DNA of 32,758 nucleotides from a virus (IMGVR_UViG_3300037808_000568:1-32758); one strand, 5' to 3'; positions 1 to 8,722 are shown, counted from the first letter of the stretch. Notes: generated by a model not told the origin, from the letters alone. Numbers and translations are program-made.

Positions 1-84
1 ATCAGATGTTAAATCATAAGTAGATGCATATGAATTTCCTTCATTATACCATGTCACTGTAAGACCTGTAAAGTTAGAACCCAT
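1..84 (-). CDS. Partial virion/tail protein, N-terminus only
   Basis: An open frame starts with ATG at 84 and runs off the window edge after 28 codons (MGSNFTGLTV...). The ATG overlaps the stop of the upstream gene as TAATG, the coupling used throughout this genome. The fragment is rich in Ser, Thr, Tyr and Asn, as tail proteins here are. No domain can be named from so short a piece; its position after the tail genes suggests a tail component. Confidence 0.55.
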   Translation of the reverse strand, partial: MGSNFTGLTVTWYNEGNSYASTYDLTSD

Positions 85-635
85 TATTCAGCACTATATC
101 CGTTAGCATCAAACCATCCACGAATGTCGCCACCAACTCTAAGTGATAGTACGAATCCTGCTCTATTCTCTTTGCTTGGATCTCGGATAAATCGTAAATC
201 GTTAAGTACATATCCATACGTTGCTACTGGAACCATATTGAAATAAGGAAAGTCATCTATTCTTAATCCCATCCTACCTTCTGTAAACCCTGTAGTAGTT
301 TTATCTTCATTAGCCCATGCCATGAGTTTCTTTATATCATTATTAGTTGCATCAGTATCTTTGAATAGGCCTGTAATTTGTACATCTACACCATCTAATC
401 CCATATCCTGCACATCATTACCAGTGCCGTCTACCTTTGTATTCTCTGCTACACTGTTTCTAATGGTATATTCTGAGTTAAAGATATGTCCACCTGCTGT
501 ATTTACTACAGTTTCATTGAATAGTATAACCTCTCCACCACTCCATTTAGCAGAGTTTGTTGTATCTGATAATGCTCCTGCTTCTGTACCTGTGCCACTT
601 GCCTTAGTCCACCATATTGCAGATTGACCACTCAT
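84..635 (-). CDS. Probable tail/virion structural protein (183 aa)
   Basis: A 183-residue soluble protein with no membrane segment, rich in Gly, Thr, Asn and aromatic residues, predicted to be mostly beta. I do not recognise a family. Its ATG overlaps the stop of the 255-residue gene upstream by 4 nt (ATGA). It sits at the end of a run of tail genes (tube, completion protein), which makes a minor tail role likely. The C-terminal half (about 120-175, with a FPYFNMVP segment and GGDIRGWFDANG) could be a receptor or baseplate type domain, but that is a guess. Confidence 0.6.
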   Translation of the reverse strand: MSGQSAIWWTKASGTGTEAGALSDTTNSAKWSGGEVILFNETVVNTAGGHIFNSEYTIRNSVAENTKVDGTGNDVQDMGLDGVDVQITGLFKDTDATNNDIKKLMAWANEDKTTTGFTEGRMGLRIDDFPYFNMVPVATYGYVLNDLRFIRDPSKENRAGFVLSLRVGGDIRGWFDANGYSAE

Positions 636-1399
636 CGTCTACTTGAACTCCTTGCTATATTTTGTGCTGTTTGTGTAACGTCTTTCTTTCTCATATCGTT
701 TAATGCTCTTGATGGGAATCTAACATATGATGGGTCATAAATATTTGAATCTCTTGATACGAATGGACTAGAATAAAAGTTACCACCTATGTTACCTCGA
801 AGTGAACCACCTCTAAGGCCACCTATCGTTGTAGTTATCAATGATCTATATCCTGAACGTAGTTCCTCTTGTTCTTTTCGTGTAGTGAATTGTATAATCT
901 GTTTATCAATCTGTTCTCTAAATCGTTGATCAAAAGCCCTACCTGGTTTAAACATCTCATCGATAATAAACTTTGCTACTTCTATTGCTATGGTTACTAT
1001 GAACAGTATGCCGAACCCTGTGCGTAGTTTCTTGAGTATTGTTCTAGTGAAAAATCCGAATGGGTTAGTGGCCACCTGTCTAATGTTACCGAATTGTTCA
1101 GTAGACATTTTACTAAGATCACCTAGATTACCACTCATCATACCGTCTACCTTGAGTTTAGTATCTGCTATGTTTTTCTTTTGTTTATCGTCAGATAGTT
1201 TACCTGATTCCTTACTTGTAGTAGATTCTGCTTTAGCCTCTGCTCTAATAATGTCCTCTATTTCTTTCTCAAAATCTGGGTCATCTACAGAGTTTGCTTG
1301 AATGAATGTATTGATATGTGTAGGGTTTGCAGATGTCCATTCAGAAGATTCTAACATCCTCTTAATCATGGCGTTAATAGAATCGGATATTTTACCCAA
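632..1399 (-). CDS. Tail-associated protein with one membrane helix; tape-measure-like candidate
   Basis: A 255-residue protein. Residues 1-85 are charged and helical, with many Glu and Lys. A hydrophobic helix follows at about residues 128-150 (GILFIVTIAIEV), then a basic Arg/Gly/Ser-rich tail. It lies directly after the probable tail tube gene, the usual place of tail chaperone or tape-measure genes. The single helix in a helical protein is reminiscent of tape measures, but 255 residues is short for a long tail and no repeat is visible. Alternatives are a membrane-inserted injection protein or another tail assembly factor. Confidence 0.55.
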   Translation of the reverse strand: MGKISDSINAMIKRMLESSEWTSANPTHINTFIQANSVDDPDFEKEIEDIIRAEAKAESTTSKESGKLSDDKQKKNIADTKLKVDGMMSGNLGDLSKMSTEQFGNIRQVATNPFGFFTRTILKKLRTGFGILFIVTIAIEVAKFIIDEMFKPGRAFDQRFREQIDKQIIQFTTRKEQEELRSGYRSLITTTIGGLRGGSLRGNIGGNFYSSPFVSRDSNIYDPSYVRFPSRALNDMRKKDVTQTAQNIARSSSRR

Positions 1400-1408
1400 T
1401 TAGTTCAC

Positions 1409-1891
1409 CTACGGTGCTGATGCAGATATTGTTATTGTGTCGGATGTTACCCTGATGAATATATCGACTTCTGTTTTTCCTTCTGCTGGTTTCCTAATAG
1501 TATAATCTCGTAGTACACCTGTGATTGAAAAATATCTTAATGTTCCTGATACATCTTTAACTATGAGTAGCCAATCTATTTCCTCTTGATCACCATTTGA
1601 ACCACCTTGAGTAAGTTCGTTAAATGATGCAGCAGTAGATGAGTTGGTATAATCTGTTCCCGATACCTCTGGTGGTGAAAATAATAATGTTCCTGTAAGA
1701 TAGTTGTCTCCTGCTCCATAAGAGTATAGTGGACCACCATCAGTAGTTACATCTCGTTGTTCTGTTCTACCTATTTGTAATTCTAAATTAGTAAGTAAAG
1801 CGTAATAATCATAAGTTCCACTTCCTGTATCAATGGCTAGTCTAGTTTCTGTTGCATTTGCTATTTCTGTTGCTGCTCCTAGTGCTGCCAT
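1409..1891 (-). CDS. Probable major tail tube protein
   Basis: A 160-residue beta-rich protein with no Cys and no membrane segment. It starts MAALGAATEIANATETRLAI and holds a central LLTNLELQIGR and a C-terminal sheet with VDIFIRV. Length, composition, small-residue-rich N-terminus and place (after the tail completion protein, before the tape-measure-like gene) match a siphovirus-type tail tube protein. No sequence motif is diagnostic, so the call rests on gene order. The 37 nt upstream hold no obvious TATA box at the -26 position. Confidence 0.55.
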   Translation of the reverse strand: MAALGAATEIANATETRLAIDTGSGTYDYYALLTNLELQIGRTEQRDVTTDGGPLYSYGAGDNYLTGTLLFSPPEVSGTDYTNSSTAASFNELTQGGSNGDQEEIDWLLIVKDVSGTLRYFSITGVLRDYTIRKPAEGKTEVDIFIRVTSDTITISASAP

Positions 1892-1928
1892 ATAGTGATA
1901 ATTGTAAATTTGTTATAATGAGAACTAA

Positions 1929-2432
1929 TCAAGCCCTTACGATAACTTTGTATTTTATTACTCTACCCTTTACCCTATCCCCTTGGAACATGGCTGGTAG
2001 GTCTTGAATGTTTGTTGGTTCTGATGATTCTGCTACCCTTGTAGATTCTAATCCACCAGGGGTTCTAAGATCATAGTTAGTGTCCATCTGTTCCATTATT
2101 GATTTAGTGAAATCGTCTATATCTTCCTCTGTCTTTGGACCGTCTTTGGCCTCTACTACAAATACAATATTAATTCTAAGTTCGTATTCATCATATGTGT
2201 GTGCGTTATCTACAACTATTGGATGATTATTAATATTGGCTACTATTGTATCTGATGTTACCCAACATCTTGGTAGTGGTGGCTCTTGTACTGCCTTTGG
2301 TGATGGAGCACCTGCTTCTATCTTTCTAAATTTAGTTTTAGATGATGGTGTGGAATCCCATAGATTAGTAGTATCTGCTTTGAGTATTGCTACAATTCGT
2401 TGTTTAACTGCGAATATGTCTATACTGGTCAT
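1929..2432 (-). CDS. Probable tail completion / head-tail joining protein
   Basis: A 167-residue protein that begins MTSIDIFAVKQRIVAILK, an N-terminal helix typical of tail terminator proteins, followed by strands (YELRINIVFVVEA) and a C-terminal strand (GRVIKYKVIVRA). This helix-then-sheet order, the length and the position just before the probable tube gene fit tail completion or neck proteins. It follows the 114-residue Ig-like gene by 9 nt. The family call is from architecture and order. Confidence 0.5.
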   Translation of the reverse strand: MTSIDIFAVKQRIVAILKADTTNLWDSTPSSKTKFRKIEAGAPSPKAVQEPPLPRCWVTSDTIVANINNHPIVVDNAHTYDEYELRINIVFVVEAKDGPKTEEDIDDFTKSIMEQMDTNYDLRTPGGLESTRVAESSEPTNIQDLPAMFQGDRVKGRVIKYKVIVRA

Positions 2433-2441
2433 CGTATTATC

Positions 2442-2786
2442 CTAAGATAATACCTCACCGATATTAATCGTTTTTATCTGTGAGTAGAATATATTTCCTG
2501 ATGCGAATGTATATTTTGCTTGTATTTCCCATACACCTGGTAGGGCTGTAAATACTGCTGATGCTGTAGTGAATGACCATATACCATCTGTGCCACCATC
2601 TCCATTTACTGCTGTGGCTGCTGTTGATGTTTGTGTTCCATCTGGGTCTTTCATTAGTATTGCTATGGCTGATAAATCGTTAATATCAATTACTGTATCT
2701 GTTCCATTAGTTCGTGTATATGCTGTTCCTTTGATTATAGTTCCTACATCCTCACTGGAAATAGTTATCTCTGAACCGTTAGCCAT
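2442..2786 (-). CDS. Small Ig-like / BppU-N-like beta domain protein
   Basis: A 114-residue all-beta protein. The strand order and segments (IIKGTAYTR, AIAILMKDPDG, GIWSFTT, PGVWEIQAKY) resemble the small beta-sandwich found at the N-terminus of phage baseplate upper proteins and in many marine phage tail proteins. Its start overlaps the stop of the repeat protein as TAATG, so the two are translationally coupled. It is distantly alike in pattern to the 118-residue protein at 19388-19744 (kinetic alternation of strands, DG turn, G-YWM/G-VWE motif). Probable fibre or tail decoration. Confidence 0.5.
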   Translation of the reverse strand: MANGSEITISSEDVGTIIKGTAYTRTNGTDTVIDINDLSAIAILMKDPDGTQTSTAATAVNGDGGTDGIWSFTTASAVFTALPGVWEIQAKYTFASGNIFYSQIKTINIGEVLS

Positions 2787-3964
2787 TAATCATCATCTAT
2801 TATACTCATGTTAGAGAGATTATAAGAATCGATTACAACAAAGTTATCTATGCTTAGAGAGGCCATTGAGATAAAGTTCTCGGCATTACTAGCATCTACT
2901 ATGTAGAAATCACCTGTATTGTTGGATATGAATACGGTTCTAATTCTATTAACTGAATCTGTAAAGCCTATGGTATCTGCAATATATTTGACTATACCTG
3001 TAATTATATTGTTAGTTCCTGTTAATCCTACAGTTGAGGTAACTGTTCTAGCAAGACCTTTAAGACGTTGTGTGGTAGATACTAATCCTGTTGTACTTGT
3101 TAGGTTTCTGATTATAACCCCTAATCTGTTACTTGCTTCTGTAATACCCACCGTACTAGATAGGTTTCTAATCCATATACCTGCTCTATTAGATGCCTCT
3201 GTAATACCAATAGTAGCACCTGTGGTATTTCTAAACATAACCATAGCCCTGATATTGCCTTCTGTTAATCCTATGGTGTCCATAAATTGTTTAACTGGTC
3301 CTAATAGTTTTTCTGATACTTCTGTTAATCCCACTGTAGATGTGGAATATTTGAGTAATGCTAATTGATCTAATAGATAGTCATCTGTGTCCTCTTCTGT
3401 CTCTAGTCTACCTAGTCCACTCTCAAGGGCATAGAAATTAACCTCAGTGATTATTGTGTTTAGTACATGTTCAATACCAGCAATAGCAGATGTTACTACC
3501 TTGAAGAATCCAGTAATGTGGTTCTCTACATCTGTGAATAGTACGGTTTCTGTTATCTGTTTGATAAATCCTTTATTCTTTTGACTAGCCTCTGTTACAC
3601 CTACATTACTACTTGCTATTTTTATACCATATTCTTGTAAGTATATACCACTAGTCTCATTAGCATAACTGCCAGTTCCATCTTCTAATATGTATTCGAA
3701 CTCTGATTTTAGATAATTATTAACACCTGTTAGGCCTATGATTTCTGATGCAATATTTTTGAGAAATCCTGTAGCGTAGTTTATGTTAGCATCAGTTAAT
3801 CCTATATTATTTACAAATACTTTAAGCCATGAGTTATTCCTAGATTCAGTTACACCTACAGTTGATGCCTTTACCTCTACTCGTTGATCAACTAATAATA
3901 CACCTGATGAATCTTCTAATAGGTAAGAGTCTATTCCTGCCTCTATAAGATACTGGTCAGTCAG
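2786..3964 (-). CDS. Tail protein built of 20-residue repeats, apparent CTG start (392 aa)
   Basis: The frame is open from a TAG at 3968-3970 to the stop at 2786 and holds no ATG, GTG or TTG before GTG at 3334. That internal GTG would cut off the first 210 codons, which clearly belong to the same repeat series. The best start is CTG at 3964: it overlaps the sulfotransferase stop as CTGA, the same 4-nt coupling seen here with ATGA and TTGA. The protein consists of about ten units of roughly 20 residues with the consensus T-[VI]-G-[LIVF]-T-E-A-S-N-R followed by an amphipathic helix, clearest at 2950-3330. I read it as a fibre, whisker or tape-like tail component. Confidence 0.65.
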   Translation of the reverse strand: MTDQYLIEAGIDSYLLEDSSGVLLVDQRVEVKASTVGVTESRNNSWLKVFVNNIGLTDANINYATGFLKNIASEIIGLTGVNNYLKSEFEYILEDGTGSYANETSGIYLQEYGIKIASSNVGVTEASQKNKGFIKQITETVLFTDVENHITGFFKVVTSAIAGIEHVLNTIITEVNFYALESGLGRLETEEDTDDYLLDQLALLKYSTSTVGLTEVSEKLLGPVKQFMDTIGLTEGNIRAMVMFRNTTGATIGITEASNRAGIWIRNLSSTVGITEASNRLGVIIRNLTSTTGLVSTTQRLKGLARTVTSTVGLTGTNNIITGIVKYIADTIGFTDSVNRIRTVFISNNTGDFYIVDASNAENFISMASLSIDNFVVIDSYNLSNMSIIDDD

Positions 3965-4749
3965 TATCTATCATCCCAAAAGTTCATGGTTTTTGCCTTG
4001 TCTATTATCTGTTTAGGGAGATAATCTTCTATGCTATAATTATTCTTTTTTACGCTATTAGTTCTAATTTTATGTAAATCTACACCATACATTGTATCGT
4101 CATACATCATACCATTCACATTTAATTGGTTGAAACCCTTAAATGAATGAACAAATTTATCAATGCCTAGAAAATCATACACACCATCTAGTGTTTTCTT
4201 TGTATTATTTACCAAATCGTCATACTCTACAAAGTGTGCTATACCTCTATTTTCAAATTTAAGTAAATTTTTTATGCTTTTCAACTGTAAATCAATCATA
4301 CCATTCTCCTGCATTAAATAATCACATTGTTTCTCTACAGAATCACCACCATTCAACACAAAGTTTTCTTTGGTAGTCTTTGATATTTTGATGAATGATG
4401 CCAGAACTTGTTCTAATGGTCTTAATAGGCATATAATCTTAATGTCATTTTTAAGGTGTTTCTTTAACTGTGATAATAGAGTATCATGTCCCCATGCCTG
4501 TCTATCTATTATGTATTTACAATTCCAATCTTTGTAATATGAGGGTAGAATATTTTCCATTACATTATCTAATGATTTAAAGTCAGGGAAATTTCCCAAT
4601 AACTCGTCTGTTTTTAGTTTGGATATTCTAAGATACATTTCTGCTGTTGGTCCATTGGCAGTTACTTTAATGTCAGGGTTCTGATTCATTAAACTGGCAA
4701 ATAATGTATTACCTGCTCTTGGCAGTCCACACAAGAAATAGTATTTCAT
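3961..4749 (-). CDS. Sulfotransferase (PAPS-dependent family), 262 aa
   Basis: The N-terminus MKYYFLCGLPRAGNTLFASL is the 5'-phosphosulfate-binding loop of PAPS-dependent sulfotransferases. IICLLRPLEQVLASFIK at about residues 125-140 fits the 3'-phosphate-binding region with a key Arg and Ser. Length is normal for the family. I chose ATG at 4749, four bases after the preceding stop, because the fold begins right there; an in-frame ATG at 4782 would add 11 residues. It would move sulfate from PAPS to a hydroxyl or amine, probably on a glycan or protein. It lies among fibre genes, so the virion or host surface is the likely target. Confidence 0.8.
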   Translation of the reverse strand: MKYYFLCGLPRAGNTLFASLMNQNPDIKVTANGPTAEMYLRISKLKTDELLGNFPDFKSLDNVMENILPSYYKDWNCKYIIDRQAWGHDTLLSQLKKHLKNDIKIICLLRPLEQVLASFIKISKTTKENFVLNGGDSVEKQCDYLMQENGMIDLQLKSIKNLLKFENRGIAHFVEYDDLVNNTKKTLDGVYDFLGIDKFVHSFKGFNQLNVNGMMYDDTMYGVDLHKIRTNSVKKNNYSIEDYLPKQIIDKAKTMNFWDDRY

Positions 4750-4750
4750 G

Positions 4751-5392
4751 TTATGTAAGTTGTGGTTTATTGTACTTGTCATTCTTCATAGTGGTTAATT
4801 GTGATATTGCTGCCTTGTATAAATCAGCATTACCAGAATCTTTTGCTATTGCTAAATCTGCTTCAAATCTAATTAAGAATCCTGCAAACTGATCAGTATC
4901 AACATTCTTTGTATCAAATGTGGGATCTTTCTCTATCATCTCTAGTTTAATCATCTCCCATTGTGTTACCTCTCTAACCCTGTCCTGTGCAACTCTTTTC
5001 ATATCTAACAGTTCAAATTGTTTTTTCTTTATCTGTGCTTTTTTTATCTTAATCATGGCATTACTTGTTATTGATTCTAATTCTTCTTCCAATAATTCTA
5101 TCTCTCCTTGCTTCTCTTCATAATCACATGACTCATACATTAGGTTAGTAAAGTGTACGTTTTGTTCCCTAACACACTGCCAATACTTACTAGCATAAGT
5201 AGGGAATTTAACATCAGTTAATACAGAATATCTTGCTTCTGTTTCGGTTCTAAATATTTGCCTTTTGTTAAATGTGTCTTGTAGTTGAACCTTTAATGAC
5301 TCCATTGTTTTTAGATCCTTGTCAGTCAGAATACTTGTAGATTTAATATTGTCTAAACCATCCTCAGAATATGTGTCTATGTTTATAGTCAA
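4751..5392 (-). CDS. Coiled-coil protein in fibre operon (213 aa)
   Basis: A 213-residue highly charged helical protein with heptad-like stretches at about residues 90-145 (many Glu, Lys, Leu, Ile). The start is TTG at 5392. No catalytic motif is visible. It sits between the kelch-like fibre and a sulfotransferase. Fibre assembly chaperone or structural linker are possible roles; neither can be shown. Upstream at 5398-5413 lie two AT-rich boxes (minus strand GATATAAA and TATATAAG), a possible promoter. Confidence 0.55.
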   Translation of the reverse strand: MTINIDTYSEDGLDNIKSTSILTDKDLKTMESLKVQLQDTFNKRQIFRTETEARYSVLTDVKFPTYASKYWQCVREQNVHFTNLMYESCDYEEKQGEIELLEEELESITSNAMIKIKKAQIKKKQFELLDMKRVAQDRVREVTQWEMIKLEMIEKDPTFDTKNVDTDQFAGFLIRFEADLAIAKDSGNADLYKAAISQLTTMKNDKYNKPQLT

Positions 5393-5427
5393 TGTTTTTT
5401 ATATCCTTATATATTTAATAAAGTTTT

Positions 5428-6276
5428 CTATGCGTATTTTTCTGCTGATGTTATAGATCCAGCACCACCCATACATAGTCCAAGTACGGCATCCCCTGCT
5501 CCATGAGCCAATGATCTTGATGTGTTCAATGCTCCACCTGATGCCCATGCCACATTATTATAAACTTCTGTAGTTGTTGATGACCCTGGTCCACCGAATC
5601 CTATACCTTTAGATCCACCACCTGTTGCACCTGCTCCTACGTTATGGGCTAATGTTGTCGTATTTCCACCACTACTCCATGAAGTACCATTATATGTCTC
5701 TGATGTTTTGGTTGAACTTGTAGAATACCCAGCAAAGGATAACCCATCAGTTAAAACTCCACCGACTCCATGTAAATTTTTACCTACAGCAATAGCACCA
5801 CCTGCACTCCAACTTGTACCGTTATATTCTTCACATGATGTTTGTCTAGTACCACTATTTTTACCACCTACACATAGCCCAGCAGATATAGTTCCACATC
5901 CTCTAGGATCTGTTCTACCTGTAGATAAAGCACCACCAGAAGCCCATGATGTTCCTGTATATTCTTGACAGTTGGTAGAATCTGACTCTCCACCGATTTT
6001 CAATCCGTCACTAATTGAACTTCCTGCTCCACCTAAATATCTAACACCTGATGCTAATGCTCCACCGGCTGCCCAAGTAGAACCTGTAAATTCTTCTGTT
6101 GATGTTAAAGCAGCGTGTCCACCAAATATTAAACCTGAACTTTGGGTTCCACCATCTCCACCTAAATATCTTCCAGTTGATAATGACCCTGTTGCTGTCC
6201 ATGCTGTACCAAACACTACTGCTGGTACTCTATTCATTGAAGTTCTAGCAAAATTATTGTTAGTGCCGAAAAACAT
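5428..6276 (-). CDS. Kelch-like repeat tail fibre protein (282 aa)
   Basis: After a short head (MFFGTNNNFARTSMN) the protein is six repeats of about 42 residues. Each has a [EY]-x-[FY]-[TN]-G-[ST]-x-W-x-x-G-G-A-L core, then a Gly-rich strand and a hydrophobic DGL-x-[FI]-G-G turn. This is the beta-propeller-like pattern common in fibre tips of marine phages. It is followed after 35 nt by the coiled-coil gene and preceded by a trimeric-fibre-like gene 2 nt away. A host-recognition tip is the likely role. Low-complexity Gly/Ser/Thr content is expected for the type. Confidence 0.7.
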   Translation of the reverse strand: MFFGTNNNFARTSMNRVPAVVFGTAWTATGSLSTGRYLGGDGGTQSSGLIFGGHAALTSTEEFTGSTWAAGGALASGVRYLGGAGSSISDGLKIGGESDSTNCQEYTGTSWASGGALSTGRTDPRGCGTISAGLCVGGKNSGTRQTSCEEYNGTSWSAGGAIAVGKNLHGVGGVLTDGLSFAGYSTSSTKTSETYNGTSWSSGGNTTTLAHNVGAGATGGGSKGIGFGGPGSSTTTEVYNNVAWASGGALNTSRSLAHGAGDAVLGLCMGGAGSITSAEKYA

Positions 6277-6278
6277 GA

Positions 6279-7406
6279 TTAACTGGATGTGGCTGTGTCT
6301 ATTGTGTAGATTATCTTAATACCTATTAATTTAGCATCAACTCCCAATGTGTCAGATATATCCCTTGCAACTTGTAATATTACAGGTTCGTTTTTTGTTG
6401 CATCGGCTATTGTAATTGCAGATGATTCAGGTCCTATGTGCATATCATTGGCTGTGATTAATGTATCAGTTGATGTTTGTACCGTTCCAAGTGCTTGATC
6501 TATTGCATCACTGTCGGCTAATGATTGACCTGCTAGTGAGAATATCGCTGTACCTGACCCACTTGCTGCTGTCCAATATGGTTGGAATGTTATAGTTCCA
6601 GCGTTCCAATTACTAGGTGGATGCCACCAAAACTGTATTTTTTCTGATGTGGTTGTATCGAAATTAAAAGATTGTAACATAATATCATTTGTTGCCAATT
6701 CAAGTTCTGCAAATTCTGCTCCATTAGTTGTAACTGTTCCCCATGCTCCTGCTGGAATCCATTGTTGTTGAGTTCCTATAACTGATAACGTGCTTGATAA
6801 TGTAGTGGCTACTGCTCCCTCTGAGGTTGTTATGTCTCCTGTGAGGTTTGGCATTCTAGCATCTGCTATTACACCTGTTAATTGTGTGGCCACTATACTT
6901 TTGTTAGTTAATGTGTCTGTGGTTGCTTTACCTACAAGTGTGTCTGTTGATGTCGGTAGGGTTAAAGTTCCTGTGTTTGATATACTTGAGATTACTGGTG
7001 TTGTTAAAGTCTTATTGGTAAAAGTTTCTGTTCCTGCTAAACTTGCTAATTGAAAATCTGTACCTGCATCATCAGTAAACCATAATTGGTTAGGTGTTGC
7101 TGTCTTTACCCACATCTGACCATCTCCTGCTACATCTGCGTTGGCTGATGCTTGTTCGGTCATTGATATAGTTCCCATACCTGTTTGGTCAAATCCAGAA
7201 CCAGTGAGAGTACCACCTAAATCTGGTGTTGTATCTTCTACTATGTTCTGTAATGCTGTTACGTTAGCATCGATAAATGTCATTAATTGAGTAATTGTTG
7301 CTTTTCTACTTGCTGGTGTTCCTGATGGATCATCGATAATTGCGAATAAATCCTCTCCTGCTACTGAGCCTATTGCCGATAGTGCAGAAATCTTTACATC
7401 AGCCAT
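6279..7406 (-). CDS. Tail fibre protein with TLTNKT-type repeats (375 aa)
   Basis: The N-terminus MADVKISALSAIGSVAGEDLFAIIDD is the head-binding type seen in many marine phage fibres. Following are GTETFTNKTLTTPVISSISNTG and TDTLTNKSI, the signature repeat of collar or fibre proteins, then a beta-rich C-terminal domain from about residue 230. No Cys is seen. It overlaps the sulfotransferase upstream by 8 nt and abuts the kelch-like gene downstream, so shaft and tip may be made from one message. Confident as a virion fibre; which fibre is not clear. Confidence 0.75.
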   Translation of the reverse strand: MADVKISALSAIGSVAGEDLFAIIDDPSGTPASRKATITQLMTFIDANVTALQNIVEDTTPDLGGTLTGSGFDQTGMGTISMTEQASANADVAGDGQMWVKTATPNQLWFTDDAGTDFQLASLAGTETFTNKTLTTPVISSISNTGTLTLPTSTDTLVGKATTDTLTNKSIVATQLTGVIADARMPNLTGDITTSEGAVATTLSSTLSVIGTQQQWIPAGAWGTVTTNGAEFAELELATNDIMLQSFNFDTTTSEKIQFWWHPPSNWNAGTITFQPYWTAASGSGTAIFSLAGQSLADSDAIDQALGTVQTSTDTLITANDMHIGPESSAITIADATKNEPVILQVARDISDTLGVDAKLIGIKIIYTIDTATSS

Positions 7407-7932
7407 TAACTATAACCTCATTTTTGTTTAGATAAGAACTAATCAAATCTCTATCATTATTTGTTATTTCAGGATAGTCTCTACGTTCCCCTGTCTTGTT
7501 CATATGTGGAAATCCCTTCATATGATACATGTGTTCCAATATAACTACAATAGGATTTAGTGGTTGCCATACCTTTAACCAGTGACCATAATCACCCTGT
7601 TTGATAGGATTAGCAATACCCATTCTATAACCATCTATATCGTAGTTTAGGTATTCTTCTAAACTCATCTTGTCATAATGATCAAAGTAATGGTAGTTGG
7701 ACCAGATTCTATCTACGTTATGTCTTAAGATTATAACATGATGCCATTCTTCTGGGGGTCGTAATTCGGTTACTCGTTCTACGGCATCCTCTTTCCATAC
7801 TTGTTCTACTCGCACTGCTTCTTTACCTGGGAATCTAGTCTTTAGATATTTCTCTAGTGATACTGTGCCACATTTAGGCATACCGATAATACAAAAATGT
7901 TTAGTGCAATCTTTAAACGGATCTAGATTCAA
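7399..7932 (-). CDS. Short sulfotransferase (177 aa)
   Basis: The P-loop-like CIIGMPKCGTVSLEKYL at about residues 14-30 is the 5'-phosphosulfate-binding motif, with K in the typical place. VIILRHNVDRIWSNYHYF at about 64-82 is the 3'-phosphate-binding segment with R and S. At 177 residues it is shorter than most family members, so it is a minimal form; no frameshift is evident. Start TTG at 7932 overlaps the upstream stop as TTGA. It is only distantly similar to the sulfotransferase at 3961-4749, so the two look like separate acquisitions rather than a recent duplication. Confidence 0.75.
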   Translation of the reverse strand: MNLDPFKDCTKHFCIIGMPKCGTVSLEKYLKTRFPGKEAVRVEQVWKEDAVERVTELRPPEEWHHVIILRHNVDRIWSNYHYFDHYDKMSLEEYLNYDIDGYRMGIANPIKQGDYGHWLKVWQPLNPIVVILEHMYHMKGFPHMNKTGERRDYPEITNNDRDLISSYLNKNEVIVNG

Positions 7933-8069
7933 AGTCTTTTCTTTTTACCATTCTCTTTCGTGAGAATGACATCTATACTTTCTTTGTGGAATACCTTGGC
8001 ATCCATCTTATTTTCAGAGTGGCTAGGAGTATGATTGATTCGATTAAGCATCTCGAACAGTTTTCTCAT
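7929..8069 (-). CDS. Small basic hypothetical protein (46 aa)
   Basis: ATG at 8069 overlaps the stop of the 218-residue gene as ATGA and the frame ends at 7929, overlapping the TTG of the sulfotransferase. The product is basic, ending KENGKKKRL. No domain is recognised. The coupling on both sides supports a real gene. Confidence 0.5.
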   Translation of the reverse strand: MRKLFEMLNRINHTPSHSENKMDAKVFHKESIDVILTKENGKKKRL

Positions 8070-8722
8070 TGGTTCTCGAATGCGTGATTGACGAAAACTT
8101 TGAGTGTATCTGAACTTGTTTTAGCGAATTGTGTAAAACTAAACACACATAATAATTTAGATGTGGTTGCTGGGGTTGCATTGTCATGAATTGCACCTGT
8201 TTCAATGTCTGTATCATTCCATGATGCTGCTGAGTAGTTTACAGCGTATGACACTGCATCGGTAGCATCACCTGTATTATCTGCATCTCCTGTATCGTTG
8301 GTCTTTGGATAACCTGATGTGAATGCTACAATACTACCAGAAATAGAACCTGTTCCACTTACATCATATTCGTTGTAAGTATCTGATTCGGCTTCTGTAT
8401 AAGCAGTAGTAGAAATATCAAAATAGCCTGTAGAAAAATCTTCGTTAGCAGAAGGTGTTTCTCCTGCTCCTTGTTTAGCGTAAAATATTTCACCGTCATT
8501 GGTTACTAGGTTATGTGTATAGTCAAATTGTTTAATCATCTCTTGTTTACCAGATGGAGATACTTCTGGGAATCCTAATACTCTAATTACGTTATCAGAA
8601 CTTGCTTGAATTGAATTGTATCTTGATTGGTATGTAGGTGCATTGTCTACCCATGATTGAAAGTCATCTGCTTTAGCCTCTTGAGTTCTTTTAGAGTTGT
8701 CTGATGAGTTGATTTCAAACAT
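8066..8722 (-). CDS. Probable virion protein (218 aa)
   Basis: A soluble 218-residue protein. The first 90 residues are mixed helix and strand; the rest is rich in Asp, Thr, Ser, Tyr and Ala, as in surface-exposed virion proteins of marine viruses. No membrane helix and no catalytic motif. It lies between the connector-like gene and a fibre gene. An AT box (CTAAATATAG on the minus strand, 8736-8745) lies 14-23 nt upstream of the ATG. Capsid decoration, neck or fibre-base functions are possible. Confidence 0.5.
   Translation of the reverse strand: MFEINSSDNSKRTQEAKADDFQSWVDNAPTYQSRYNSIQASSDNVIRVLGFPEVSPSGKQEMIKQFDYTHNLVTNDGEIFYAKQGAGETPSANEDFSTGYFDISTTAYTEAESDTYNEYDVSGTGSISGSIVAFTSGYPKTNDTGDADNTGDATDAVSYAVNYSAASWNDTDIETGAIHDNATPATTSKLLCVFSFTQFAKTSSDTLKVFVNHAFENQ

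Noticed and set aside
3000-3340. Regular 60-bp repeats taken as a possible CRISPR array
   Set aside because: Units are coding, diverged and contiguous, with no spacers of constant size.
2919-3368. Long plus-strand frame of 149 codons opposite the repeat protein
   Set aside because: It is the antisense shadow of the 20-residue repeat gene; its composition follows from the repeat codons and it has no promoter or ribosome site.
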